64,000 bases of DNA from Mycetocola manganoxydans (GCF_003667545.1 NZ_RCUV01000002.1:62001-126000), one strand, 5' to 3'. Counted from the first letter of the stretch, positions 1 to 8,584 are shown. Notes: generated by a model not told the origin, from the sequence alone. Numbers and translations are program-made.

Positions 1-494
1 TCGCCTCCTATCTCCCGATGGACGGATACCACCTGGCGAACGCAACACTCGACAGACTCGGTATCCACGACCGCAAGGGGGCGATCGACACCTTCGACGG
101 TTGGGGATTCGTCTCACTGCTTCGACGGGTGCTCACCGAAACCGATCATGACGTCTACGCGCCGAGCTTCGATCGTCGAGTGGATGAGGGAATTGCGGCG
201 GAAATCGCTGTGCCGGCATCCGCCCGCATCGTCGTTGCTGAAGGGAACTACCTCCTGATCGACCAGCAACCGTGGTCTCAGATCGCTCCCCTGCTGGCCG
301 AATCGTGGTTCTGTGAGACGTCCGAGGCGGAACGCCTGCGGCGGCTGGTCGACCGTCATGAACGCCACGGTCGCTCCTCGGAGGCAGCGGAGGCGTGGGC
401 GCGCACGGTCGACGGCACCAACGCCGCGCTCATCGAGCCCTCTCGAGCCCGCGCAACGCTCACGATTTCGGGAGTGAGTTCCACCATCGTCTGA
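1..494 (+). CDS. nucleoside/fructose kinase-like P-loop protein, 5'-truncated
   Basis: The reading frame is open from base 3, so the start and the Walker A loop lie upstream of the window. The visible part has MDGYH and the pattern RKG-x4-FD, then YAPSFDR and VVAEGNYLL. This order is typical of the Udk/PanK-like family of nucleoside, fructose and pantothenate kinases. In these enzymes the DG(F/Y)H aspartate and the EGNYLL strand line the active site. Substrate cannot be told. The C-terminus is complete, ending at TGA. No close downstream partner: about 150 bases separate it from the next gene. Confidence 0.75.
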   Translation, partial: ASYLPMDGYHLANATLDRLGIHDRKGAIDTFDGWGFVSLLRRVLTETDHDVYAPSFDRRVDEGIAAEIAVPASARIVVAEGNYLLIDQQPWSQIAPLLAESWFCETSEAERLRRLVDRHERHGRSSEAAEAWARTVDGTNAALIEPSRARATLTISGVSSTIV

Positions 495-567
495 CGCACT
501 CCGCCCGTTGCCGCTGGTGCACACGAGCACTACGCTCGCGATCGCCCAAACTTTTTTTCGCCGACGA

Positions 568-594
568 TGTCGATCCGGCGCGATCCCGTTCGAC
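568..594 (+). promoter_or_regulatory. predicted ECF42-type promoter
   Basis: TGTCGA (568-573) is followed after 17 bases by CGAC (591-594), about 50 bases before the YCII gene start. From memory, ECF42 sigma factors recognise TGTCGA in the -35 and a CGA(T)C-like -10, normally upstream of YCII/DGPF genes. The sigma gene of that class lies two genes down, so autoregulation is likely. The motif is seen; its use is inferred. Confidence 0.55.
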
Positions 595-644
595 GCGATA
601 GTGAAGGGACGCATGGGGCGCCCCTCGACAACGGAGGAAACATC

Positions 645-1070
645 ATGAAGTACATGCTGATCATGCGATCGACGGATGCCGCCAAGGAGGCATACGAGAA
701 CATCGATTTCGAGCAGATCATCAACGCGATGGGTGCGTACAACGAGTCGCTGATGAAGGCAGGGGTGATGCTCGCCGGCGAAGGCCTCGCCGATGACCTC
801 AGTGACGCGTTCGTCGTCGACTTCTCGAGCGACACCCCCATCGTCACCGACGGCCCCTACGGCGAGACGCACGAGCTGTTCAACGGCTTCTGGATCCTGC
901 AGGTGGGCAGCAAGGAAGAAGCCATCGAGTGGGCAAGCCGCTGCCCGCTCGGCCCCGGGTCGAAGCTCGAGGTTCGCCGGGTCACCGACGAGAGCGACTT
1001 CGCGGACTACGCCGACAACGAGTACATCAAGAAAGAAGAAGGCTGGCGCCAGGAGCTCGGTACGGCCTGA
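645..1070 (+). CDS. YCII/DGPF-domain protein
   Basis: A 141-residue protein opening with MKYMLIMR and carrying TDGPYGETHELFNGFWIL, the DGPF (PF03795) signature of the ferredoxin-like YCII fold. Biochemical function of the family is not settled; some members are small dehydratase-like enzymes. A longer in-frame start at 567 exists, but the ATG at 645 has a clear GGAGG (633-637) and fits the family's N-terminus. It is followed 35 bases later by the ECF sigma factor gene, the standard ECF42 arrangement, so it is probably a target and partner of that sigma factor. Confidence 0.85.
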   Translation: MKYMLIMRSTDAAKEAYENIDFEQIINAMGAYNESLMKAGVMLAGEGLADDLSDAFVVDFSSDTPIVTDGPYGETHELFNGFWILQVGSKEEAIEWASRCPLGPGSKLEVRRVTDESDFADYADNEYIKKEEGWRQELGTA

Positions 1071-1105
1071 GACCGGACGTTCCCGCGGGAGGGCCGGAGG
1101 CATCC

Positions 1106-2347
1106 GTGACTGACATCGACAGCATCCGCCGCACCGTCGATGCCATCTGGCGCATCGAGGGCCCACGCATCGTTGCGACGCTCACGAGGATGACGGGCGA
1201 CGTCGGGCTGGCGGAGGATCTCGCTCAGGAGGCCGTCGTCGACGCACTCAAGCAGTGGCCGGAGTCGGGCGTCCCGCGCAACGCGGGCGCCTGGCTCACT
1301 GCTGTGGCCAAACGCACCGCGATCGACGGCTGGCGGAGGCGAGCGCGGCTCGATGAGCGGTACCGGGCGATCGCCCACGACCTCGAGCAGGCGAGCGAGG
1401 AGGAGTGGCAGCCGATCGACGACGACGTGCTGCGGCTCATCTTCACCGCGTGCCACCCCGTGCTCTCCCGCGAGGCGCAAGTCGCGCTGACCCTGCGGGT
1501 GGTCGGCGGTCTCACCACGGAAGAAATCGCACGGATGCTGTTCGTCCCGGTTGCGACGGTGCAGCAGCGCATCGTGCGGGCGAAGAAGACCCTGTCTGCG
1601 GCGAAGGTTCCGTTCGAGGCACCGGAACCGAACGAGTGGCCGGCGCGGCTCGGCGCTGTGCTCGGTGTCGTGTACCTGCTCTTCACCGAGGGCTATGTGG
1701 CGACAAGCGGCGACCGGTGGCTCCGCATCGAGCTCGCCAACGAAGCACTCCGATTGGGGCGCGTCCTCGCAGGACTGCTCCCCCGCGAACCCGAAGTGCA
1801 TGGGCTGGCGGCGTTGATGGAGTTCCAGGCGTCCCGGTTCGCCGCCCGCACCGCGCGGGACGGCACGCCGATCCTGCTCTCAGATCAGGACCGCTCCCGC
1901 TGGGATCGTGCCCAGATCGAGCAGGGTCGTGCTGCTCTTCGACGAGCGGATGCCCTCGGTCGCGGGAGAGGAAGCTACGGCCTGCAGGCGGCGATTGCGG
2001 AGCAGCATGCCATCGCACCGAGCGTCGGCGACACCGACTGGGACCACATCGTTCTTCTCTACGAAGCACTCGGCCGACTCAGTCCGAACCCGGTGGTGGA
2101 CCTCAACCGCGCGGTGGCGGTGTCGATGGCGACGGGGCCGGCGACCGCGCTGCAGATCGTGGACCAGCTCGTCGCGGCTGGGGCGTTGAACGGCTCCCAC
2201 CTGCTGCCGAGCGTGCGGGGCGAGCTGCTCGCACGGTTGGGTCGCGCCGAGGAGGCGCGGGCGGAGTTCCTTACGGCCGCGGCGCTGACCGGGAACGAGC
2301 AGCAGAGCGCGGTGCTGAGGGCCAAGGTGGAGGCCTTGGGCAGCTGA
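1106..2347 (+). CDS. ECF sigma factor, ECF42 type with C-terminal extension
   Basis: A 413-residue RNA polymerase sigma subunit. Residues about 1-180 hold sigma region 2 (GLAEDLAQEAVVDAL, then AWLTAVAKRTAIDGWRR) and region 4 with its helix-turn-helix (LTTEEIARMLFVPVATVQQRI). The remaining 230 residues are the long DUF6596/TPR-like C-terminal extension that defines the SigJ-like/ECF42 group. No anti-sigma gene is adjacent, as usual for this class, where the extension is thought to control activity. The GTG at 1106 has GGAGG just upstream (1096-1100); a longer frame from 929 overlaps the YCII gene and is not credible. Confidence 0.9.
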   Translation: MTDIDSIRRTVDAIWRIEGPRIVATLTRMTGDVGLAEDLAQEAVVDALKQWPESGVPRNAGAWLTAVAKRTAIDGWRRRARLDERYRAIAHDLEQASEEEWQPIDDDVLRLIFTACHPVLSREAQVALTLRVVGGLTTEEIARMLFVPVATVQQRIVRAKKTLSAAKVPFEAPEPNEWPARLGAVLGVVYLLFTEGYVATSGDRWLRIELANEALRLGRVLAGLLPREPEVHGLAALMEFQASRFAARTARDGTPILLSDQDRSRWDRAQIEQGRAALRRADALGRGRGSYGLQAAIAEQHAIAPSVGDTDWDHIVLLYEALGRLSPNPVVDLNRAVAVSMATGPATALQIVDQLVAAGALNGSHLLPSVRGELLARLGRAEEARAEFLTAAALTGNEQQSAVLRAKVEALGS

Positions 2348-2366
2348 GCGAATCGAGATTCCACTC

Positions 2367-2396
2367 GTGGCCCCAACATCGAGATTTTGGGGCCAC
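2367..2396. terminator. bidirectional terminator-like hairpin
   Basis: A perfect 10-base-pair stem (GTGGCCCCAA with its complement TTGGGGCCAC) around a 10-base loop lies between the convergent ends of the sigma factor gene and the LrgB-type gene. There is no long T tract, so the assignment rests on position and stem strength. Confidence 0.6.
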
Positions 2397-2433
2397 TACT
2401 GGCATCTCGGTGGGGATACCGCGAGCCTCAGAC

Positions 2434-3156
2434 CTAGAGCCTCTGAACGAAGCCCACCACAGCGAACGTGATCGGCACCAGAACCGTGACGAAGAGCGCA
2501 GCCAGCACCATGCCAACGACTGCGAATGCACCGGCTACAGGCTCGGTGGCGTTGATTCGCGCCGTCCCGATGGCGTGCGCTGAGACACCCATCGCGAGCC
2601 CTCGCGAACGCGCGTCGTCGAACCGCAGGAGCCGCAGCATCCCCGGCCCGGCTGTCGCGCCGAGAATTCCCGTCAGGACGGCGAGCACAGCAGCCATCTC
2701 GCCCGATCCTCCCGACAACGTTGCAACGCCGAGTGCCACGGGAGATGTCGCCTGTTTCGGTGCGACCGAGAGGATGGTCTGCTCGCTCCCGCCCAGGGCA
2801 AACGCCAGTGCAACCGTGACAACGACACCGACGAGGGACCCGAGCCCGACGGCAAGGATGATTGCGCCGGATGTGCCCTTGAGAAGCCGCCGGTGTCGAA
2901 ACGGAGGTGCTGCGAGCGCCACGACGGCGACGCCGAGCACGGGAGCGAAGAACGCTCCGCCGACCATGTACTGGCCGTAGTCGATCCGCGCGATGAGCAG
3001 CAACGTCACGATGGCAGCCGAGGCCCACAGGATCGGGTTCGCCCAGGCGGGATCACGCAGGACTCGGGAGAACAACACCGCCAGGGCGAAGCCGACGACC
3101 GTCACCGCGATGCCGAACACCGGCGATGCGAGGAACTGCTCCCACATGCCCGTCAC
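2434..3156 (-). CDS. LrgB/CidB family membrane protein
   Basis: A 240-residue polytopic membrane protein. The stretch around APKQATSPVALGV, followed by a GGSGEMAAVLAVLTGILGA segment and SAHAIGTA, is the LrgB/YohK signature. LrgAB/CidAB systems were described as murein-hydrolase modulators and, more recently, as pyruvate or metabolite transporters. GTG at 3156 is preferred: it overlaps the upstream stop (GTGA) and has GGAGGA five bases before it; an ATG at 3147 is the alternative. It is translationally coupled to the LrgA-type gene. Confidence 0.85.
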   Translation of the reverse strand: MTGMWEQFLASPVFGIAVTVVGFALAVLFSRVLRDPAWANPILWASAAIVTLLLIARIDYGQYMVGGAFFAPVLGVAVVALAAPPFRHRRLLKGTSGAIILAVGLGSLVGVVVTVALAFALGGSEQTILSVAPKQATSPVALGVATLSGGSGEMAAVLAVLTGILGATAGPGMLRLLRFDDARSRGLAMGVSAHAIGTARINATEPVAGAFAVVGMVLAALFVTVLVPITFAVVGFVQRL

Positions 3157-3623
3157 CCCTTCCTCCGAATTCGCCCGAGCAGGTACTTCGCGGCGAGCGC
3201 TGTGACGAGGATCGTCGCCAGCCAGCCGCCGACCACCGCGGTGATCAGGGCCGGAGCATCGCGCACCACCTCGGGAATGTGCGCGACAATGCCAACGGCC
3301 GCCGGAACCAGCAGAAATGGGATGAGCGACACCAGCTTCTCGGAGATCGGCACGACGATACGGTCCGAGATCTGGGCCGGCTGGAGGCAAAGAACCACGA
3401 ACATGATGACCATTCCGATCACCGACCCCGGCACAGGCAGGCGCAACCATCCGGCGAGAAACTCACCCGACGCGTAGCAAGCGATCAGGAGCAGGATGCC
3501 GGCTGCCGCACGGGCGACGGTTCGAACCCGTTCACGCGGTTGCCGGCGCTCCTGCACCCGTGCTGTCGGCGCCTCGGGTGGGGTCGGCGCAGCAACCTGC
3601 CGCCGTACCCCTCCCCCAGTCAC
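3153..3623 (-). CDS. LrgA/CidA family holin-like protein
   Basis: A 156-residue protein with four predicted membrane segments and the LrgA motif LPVPGSVIGM (family consensus PGxxIG), then FLLVPAAVGI. The first 40 residues are a basic, proline-rich extension not usual in the family, so a start further in is possible; the chosen GTG has GAGGGG five bases upstream. It begins only 20 bases after the arabinofuranosidase stop, so it may be read through from the arabinoside operon. Its last base overlaps the LrgB-type start. Confidence 0.82.
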   Translation of the reverse strand: MTGGGVRRQVAAPTPPEAPTARVQERRQPRERVRTVARAAAGILLLIACYASGEFLAGWLRLPVPGSVIGMVIMFVVLCLQPAQISDRIVVPISEKLVSLIPFLLVPAAVGIVAHIPEVVRDAPALITAVVGGWLATILVTALAAKYLLGRIRRKG

Positions 3624-3642
3624 CGTTACCCCTCGTCGTAGA

Positions 3643-5154
3643 TCAGGAGATCGTCAGTGTCGTCCACGACACCGCCGGCAGAGTGATGGTCAACCGACCG
3701 TCTTCAACCGTCAGCTCTTCATTCGCCCGCGGAACGACGCGCTCCGGAGCCTCGAGGCTGTTTGATGCGTAGACGTCGTCATCCGTCAGTGTCGTCGCGG
3801 TCACGGACTTGCCATCCACGAGGGCACCGAGGTCGATCGTCACCGTTGCCGATTCGTCGGCGCCGCGGTTGACGAGGAACACAGCCGCAGCGCCCGTTTC
3901 GGCGTCGTGGGTGGCGATGGCATCCACGCGGTTGACCGTTCCGTACTTCTCGGTTTCGTAGGTGTCGCTGCTGAGGTTCAACCGCAGAACCTCTCCAGTG
4001 GCCAGTCGGGATGCCTCAGCGAACGGGTAGAAGATCGTCTGGCGCCAGGCTGCACCACCCGGTTCGGTCATGATCGGGGCGATCACGTTGACCAACTGGG
4101 CGAGGCTGGCGGATGTCACGCGGTCAGCGTGCTTGAGAAGCGAGATGAGGAGGCTGCCGAACACGACGGCATCCGCCACCGAGTACTGGTCCTCGAGCAG
4201 CCGGGGTGCGTAATGCCAGTCGGTTGCGTTTCTCGGCTTGTCCTCGGTGTGCCAGCGCTTGTTGTACCAGACGTTCCACTCGTCGAACGAGATGTTTATG
4301 GTCTTGTCGCTCTTCAGCGCGGCCTTGACGTGGTCGATGGTGGCGACGAGCGACTCGATGAACTCGTCCATGTTGGCGCCCGACGCGAGGAAGCTGTCGA
4401 GGTCGCCGTCGAGTTCTTCGTAGTAGGCGTGGGCGGAGATGTAGTCGACGTGCTGGTACGTGTGGTGGAGTACGACGCGTTCCCACTCGGCGAACGTCGG
4501 CATGATCGGCTTCGAACTGCCGCACGCGACAAGCTCGAGGGTGGGATCCATCTGACGCATGGCGCTCGCGGTCTTCGCCGCGATCTTTCCGTAGTCATCT
4601 GCGCTCACATGGCCGAGCTGCCACGGGCCGTCCATCTCGTTACCGAGGCACCACATCCGGATGTTGTGCGGCTCGGGGGCTCCGTTGGCCACGCGCTGGT
4701 CAGACAGAGTCGTGCCCTCCTTGATGTTGGAGTACTCGAGCACGTCCAGAGCTTCCTGCACACCGCGGGTGCCGAGGTTCACCGCGTACATCACCTCGCT
4801 GCCGGCTTTGTCGGCCCAGCGTGCGAACTCATCGAGACCGAACTCGTTGGTCTCGAGCGAGTGCCACGCCAGATCCACGCGCCGTGGCCGCTCCTCCTTC
4901 GGGCCGACCCCATCTTCCCAGCGGTAGCCCGAAACGAAGTTGCCTCCCGGGTAGCGGATGGCACTCACGCCCAGTTCCTTCACCAGCTCCAGCACATCGC
5001 CCCGGAAACCGTCTTCGTCGGCGGTGGGGTGCCCCGGCTCGTAAATCCCGGTGTAGACGCAGCGTCCCAGGTGCTCGACGAAGGAGCCGAAGAGCCGGCG
5101 TTGAACGGGACCGATCGTGAATCGAGGATCGAGGTCGATGTGGGCGTGCGCCAT
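3643..5154 (-). CDS. abfA: GH51 alpha-L-arabinofuranosidase
   Basis: A 503-residue cytoplasmic-type enzyme without signal peptide, the usual GH51 length. It releases terminal L-arabinofuranose from arabino-oligosaccharides. The acid/base glutamate is E173 in CLGNEMDGPW and the nucleophile is E292 in FDEWNVWY; IRYPGGNFVSGY is another family hallmark. The C-terminal part is the beta-sandwich domain. The ATG at 5154 is preceded by AAGGA. It is the last catabolic gene of an operon with two sugar permeases and a binding lipoprotein, so the transporter probably imports arabino-oligosaccharides for it. Confidence 0.93.
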   Translation of the reverse strand: MAHAHIDLDPRFTIGPVQRRLFGSFVEHLGRCVYTGIYEPGHPTADEDGFRGDVLELVKELGVSAIRYPGGNFVSGYRWEDGVGPKEERPRRVDLAWHSLETNEFGLDEFARWADKAGSEVMYAVNLGTRGVQEALDVLEYSNIKEGTTLSDQRVANGAPEPHNIRMWCLGNEMDGPWQLGHVSADDYGKIAAKTASAMRQMDPTLELVACGSSKPIMPTFAEWERVVLHHTYQHVDYISAHAYYEELDGDLDSFLASGANMDEFIESLVATIDHVKAALKSDKTINISFDEWNVWYNKRWHTEDKPRNATDWHYAPRLLEDQYSVADAVVFGSLLISLLKHADRVTSASLAQLVNVIAPIMTEPGGAAWRQTIFYPFAEASRLATGEVLRLNLSSDTYETEKYGTVNRVDAIATHDAETGAAAVFLVNRGADESATVTIDLGALVDGKSVTATTLTDDDVYASNSLEAPERVVPRANEELTVEDGRLTITLPAVSWTTLTIS

Positions 5155-5201
5155 GGAGGAGTCCTTACGTGTGGGTGCGATCAGAGAGGAGAGAGTGGGT
5201 G

Positions 5202-6125
5202 CTACTTGAGGCTGCCGAGCGAGAGCCCGCCCTGCCAGTAGCGCTGGAGGAAGACGAACGCCAGGATCAGCGGGATGACAGACACGAGCGCGCCGATGAC
5301 GATGAGGTTCCACAGCTGCTGGCCACCGCCGGCTGCGGCGGAGAGCTGGAGCCACTGGCCGAGGCCTACCGTCACCGGGAACAGCTTCGGGTCGGAGAGC
5401 ACGGCGAGCGGGAGGAAGTAGTTGTTCCAGGTCGCGACGATCGAGAGGAGCAGAACGGTGGCGATCGCCGGTCGCAGCAGTGGCAGAGCGATGCTGAAGA
5501 AGATCTTCGCGTCGCCGGCGCCGTCGATACGAGCCGCTTCGATGAGCTCGTCCGGCACGGCATCCTGCGCGTACACCCGCATGAGGTACACACCGAACGG
5601 GCTGAGCAGCGACGGGAGAATCACCGCCCAGATCGTGTTGTTGAGACCGATTGCGCTGAACAGCACGAAGGTGGGAAGCACCAGTGCGGTGACGGGGACC
5701 ATGACCGACCCCAGCAGCAGAGCGAAGCTGACATTGCGACCGCGGAAGGCGTACTTCGCGAATCCGTAGCCGGCCAGGACGGCGAGCACGGTTGCCCCGA
5801 CGCCTCCGGTGAGGGCGTAGAGGAAGGAGTTGCCGAGCCACTGCAGGTAGATGCCGCCGCTCTGGTTGAAGAGCTGTGCCAGGTTGCCGAAGAGGTCGAT
5901 GTTCTTGTCGAACCAGAGCGAGCCAGCCGAGCCGTTGAACAACCCGTTGACGGTCTTCGTGCTTGCAACGATGAGCCACCACAGCGGGACGAGGAAGTAG
6001 AAGCACATCCCGATGAGCACGATGCTGCGGAACAGGGGCCGGCGTTCGCCGACTTCGCGACGTGGACCGGACGCAGCAGCCGCCCGGCCGGCCTTGGGCG
6101 TCGAGGGAACCAGTGTTGTTGCCAT
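5202..6125 (-). CDS. sugar ABC transporter permease, MalG/AraQ type
   Basis: A 307-residue inner-membrane permease of the CUT1 group with six predicted membrane segments. The cytoplasmic EAA loop reads EAARIDGAGDAKIFFSIALP, the site that docks the ATPase. The N-terminus is a short basic cytosolic tail. Two bases separate it from the upstream permease stop, so the two are co-translated. No ATPase gene is in the operon; such systems often share a MsmX-like ATPase encoded elsewhere. Confidence 0.93.
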   Translation of the reverse strand: MATTLVPSTPKAGRAAAASGPRREVGERRPLFRSIVLIGMCFYFLVPLWWLIVASTKTVNGLFNGSAGSLWFDKNIDLFGNLAQLFNQSGGIYLQWLGNSFLYALTGGVGATVLAVLAGYGFAKYAFRGRNVSFALLLGSVMVPVTALVLPTFVLFSAIGLNNTIWAVILPSLLSPFGVYLMRVYAQDAVPDELIEAARIDGAGDAKIFFSIALPLLRPAIATVLLLSIVATWNNYFLPLAVLSDPKLFPVTVGLGQWLQLSAAAGGGQQLWNLIVIGALVSVIPLILAFVFLQRYWQGGLSLGSLK

Positions 6126-6127
6126 GA

Positions 6128-7081
6128 TTACAGTCCGCTCCTCTTACGAGTGGAAACAAGGAAGATGTACGACCCGATGAACACGATGATTCCCAGGGCG
6201 AAGGAGATCGCTGACGCGTAGTTGAACTGGGTGTACGAGAACGCCAGGTTGTAGGCGTAGATGTTCGGCGTGAATGACGCGTCGATCGCTCCGGAGGCGA
6301 TGCTCTTGAGGATGTGCGGTTCGGTGAAGAACTGCAGCGTGTGGATCAGCGCGAAGACAAGGATGAGGACCAGCGAGGATGCGACCATCGGCACCTTGAT
6401 TCGCAGGGCGATCTGAAGCTTGCTGGCACCGTCGAGTTTCGCGGCTTCGTAGAGTGCTGGATCGATGCCCTGCAGCGCCGAGTAGATGATGATCATGTAG
6501 TAACCGGCCCACTGCCAGCTCACGATGTTGATGAGGCCGAAGAAGATGCCGTCCGGCGAGAGCAGGTTGGGGGCGACGAGTCCGAAGAGACCGAAGATCT
6601 CAGCACCCGGGCCGAAGCTCGGGCTGTAGAGGAAGCCCCACATCAGGGCGCCGATGACGACGGGCACCGCGTAGGGAATGAAGATCAGGACACGCGAGAT
6701 GCGCGCGAGGCGGGTCGTGAGGCTGTCGATGATGAGCGCAGCGATGAGCGACACCAGCATCTGGACCGGGATGACCACGATAGAGAAGAGAACGACGAAG
6801 CGCGCACCTTCGAGGAACAGAGGGTCGGAGAACGCCCGTACGTAGTTGTCGAACCACGTGAAGGTGTTTCCCTGGGCGAGCGTCTCGGTTTGAAGGCTGA
6901 GCCAGAAGGCGTAGGCGAGGGGCAGGATGAGGAGGGCGACGAACACCACACCGAAGGGTGCGACGAAGGACCATCCGATGAGGTTGCGCCGACGGGCGAC
7001 CGTCGGGCGCTTGCGGTGCTGTTTCGGCTTTCCGGGCCTTGCGGCGCCCGGAGCGTTCGTTGCTTCAAGAGTGTGAGACAC
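6128..7081 (-). CDS. sugar ABC transporter permease, MalF/AraP type
   Basis: A 317-residue permease, partner of the MalG-type protein. After a basic N-terminal tail it has six predicted membrane segments; the EAA loop reads EAAKLDGASKLQIALRIKVP. Start GTG at 7081, with AGGA nine bases upstream. A strong hairpin (7103-7131) separates it from the binding-protein gene. It probably carries the same substrate as the arabinofuranosidase downstream degrades. Confidence 0.93.
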   Translation of the reverse strand: MSHTLEATNAPGAARPGKPKQHRKRPTVARRRNLIGWSFVAPFGVVFVALLILPLAYAFWLSLQTETLAQGNTFTWFDNYVRAFSDPLFLEGARFVVLFSIVVIPVQMLVSLIAALIIDSLTTRLARISRVLIFIPYAVPVVIGALMWGFLYSPSFGPGAEIFGLFGLVAPNLLSPDGIFFGLINIVSWQWAGYYMIIIYSALQGIDPALYEAAKLDGASKLQIALRIKVPMVASSLVLILVFALIHTLQFFTEPHILKSIASGAIDASFTPNIYAYNLAFSYTQFNYASAISFALGIIVFIGSYIFLVSTRKRSGL

Positions 7082-7102
7082 GATGAGCGTTCCTAGCGTG
7101 GG

Positions 7103-7131
7103 GGTCGGGGCGGCAGTGTGCCGCCCCGACC
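7103..7131 (-). promoter_or_regulatory. intercistronic hairpin between binding-protein and permease genes
   Basis: A perfect 13-base-pair GC-rich stem with a 3-base loop lies in the 61 bases between the lipoprotein stop and the MalF-type start. Comparable elements between malE and malF in other bacteria stabilise the upstream message or attenuate the downstream one, giving excess binding protein. That role here is inference. Confidence 0.6.
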
Positions 7132-7142
7132 GGTACGGATAT

Positions 7143-8498
7143 CTAGCGGACCGTGAAGCCCTGCTGGGTGGCGTAGTCGCTCAGCAGCGACTCGAGGGAC
7201 TTCGCGGTTTCTTCCGCGCTTGACTTGCCCTGAACCATGGATGCCAGCTCTTCGTTGGTCTTGTCGTAGACGAAGTTCTGGAAGGGCGTGTTCGTGAAGC
7301 CCTTGTAGCCATCTGCCGCGTCGACGAAGACATCCTTGTAGATTGTCTGTCCGCCGAAGAACGGGTGCTCGTAGTTGGTGAAGTAGTCAGCTTCGAGGGC
7401 GGGCTTCCACAGCGGGAAGAGGGTCGCCTCTTCGATGCCGATCTTCCACGCCTCATCGGTGCCGAAGATCTCCATGGCAACCTTCGCGGCGAGCTCAGGG
7501 TTGGCCGCCTGCTTGGTCACGGCGAAGGTCGAACCTCCCCAGTTGACGTCGACCGGGTCGGAAGCATCCCACTGCGGCAGCGGTGCAGCCTGCCACTTAC
7601 CCTCAGGAACGCCGCCTTCGACAAGACCCTGGAGGTAGCCGGGGCCCCATGCTGCCGCGATGTACGTCGCGTAGGTTCCGTCGAGCATGCGGGCGTTGTC
7701 TTCGGCGGTCGTACGGTCGTTACTGCTGACGAGTCCTTCGTCGACGAGCGCCTCCCAGTACTCCAGCACCTCGATGACCTCAGGCGAGTCGAGGTTGATC
7801 CCGATCGACTCCGGGTCAGTGGCGTCGTACTCATAGGGTTCGGCGCCATTCTGTGCGAAGAGCGACTGGATGTACGCCTTGCCGTTCGTCGGGAAGTTGG
7901 TGATGTATCCCTCGTAGCCGTTCGCCCGGAGCTGGCGGCCTGCTTCAGCGAATTCCTCCCACGTGGTGGGCACAGCAACGCCGTACTGCTCGAAGATGTC
8001 TGAGCGGTAGAGCATGCCCATCGGACCACCGTCGACGGGGATGGCGAAGACGCCGTTGTCGTTCGATACGTCGGACCAGGCGCCTTCGGTGTAGTTCTTC
8101 TCCACGTCGCCCGCACCGTATTCGGTGAGGTCGAGGAAGGCATCCTGGAGCGTGTAGCTCGGCACGATCGCCGCTTCGATCATGACGACGTCGGGTGCTC
8201 CGCTGCCGGCTTTGAGCGCGGTGTTGAGCTTGGTGTACTCGTCAATGTTGACGCCGGCGTTGTTCCAGCAGACCTGGACATCGTCGTGCGTGTTGTTGAA
8301 CTCGTCCACGACCGATTCGAAGGCCGGGTACCAGGCCCAGAGGAGAACCTGCTCTGCCTCTTCGTTGACGATCGTGTTCGTGCACGAGAGGTTCCGGTCA
8401 GCGGTGCTTCCTCCTCCTTCTCCTGCGGTGGATGCACAGCCTCCGAGCCCGAGGGCGAGGGCGGAGATTGCGGTGAGAGCTGCGACTTTGCGTTTCAC
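7143..8498 (-). CDS. sugar-binding lipoprotein of the arabinoside ABC transporter
   Basis: A 451-residue extracellular solute-binding protein (family 1, CUT1). The N-terminus KRKVAALTAISALALGLGGC is a lipoprotein signal peptide with lipobox LGGC, so the mature protein is anchored outside the membrane. The body shows typical features of the fold, such as EEFAEAGRQLRANGYEG. GTG at 8498 is chosen because AAAGGA lies six bases upstream; an ATG at 8519 would add seven residues. First gene of the operon; divergent from the GntR regulator. Confidence 0.92.
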   Translation of the reverse strand: MKRKVAALTAISALALGLGGCASTAGEGGGSTADRNLSCTNTIVNEEAEQVLLWAWYPAFESVVDEFNNTHDDVQVCWNNAGVNIDEYTKLNTALKAGSGAPDVVMIEAAIVPSYTLQDAFLDLTEYGAGDVEKNYTEGAWSDVSNDNGVFAIPVDGGPMGMLYRSDIFEQYGVAVPTTWEEFAEAGRQLRANGYEGYITNFPTNGKAYIQSLFAQNGAEPYEYDATDPESIGINLDSPEVIEVLEYWEALVDEGLVSSNDRTTAEDNARMLDGTYATYIAAAWGPGYLQGLVEGGVPEGKWQAAPLPQWDASDPVDVNWGGSTFAVTKQAANPELAAKVAMEIFGTDEAWKIGIEEATLFPLWKPALEADYFTNYEHPFFGGQTIYKDVFVDAADGYKGFTNTPFQNFVYDKTNEELASMVQGKSSAEETAKSLESLLSDYATQQGFTVR

Positions 8499-8561
8499 AT
8501 CATGTCCTTTCAGCGACATTGCCGATGGTGCGAGGGTGAACTCATCCTGCACGAAATTGCG

Positions 8562-8584
8562 AAAGTATTGCAAGCAAATACTTT
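8562..8584. promoter_or_regulatory. palindromic operator for the GntR regulator
   Basis: A perfect 8-base inverted repeat, AAAGTATT and AATACTTT, is separated by 7 bases (GCAAGCA). It sits centrally in the 107-base divergent region between the binding-protein and GntR genes. ATTGC-containing half-elements recur at each side. A GntR-family dimer would be expected to bind such a site and to repress both directions until an arabinose-derived ligand is present (inference). Confidence 0.65.

Noticed and set aside
3515-3540. GGTTCGAACCCG resembling a tRNA T-loop
   Set aside because: No acceptor stem or anticodon arm can be built around it, and it lies inside the lrgA-type gene.
3907-5241. Long antisense open frame opposite the arabinofuranosidase
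   Set aside because: It mirrors the codon pattern of the GH51 gene, has no family signature and no ribosome site; high GC gives such frames throughout the window.
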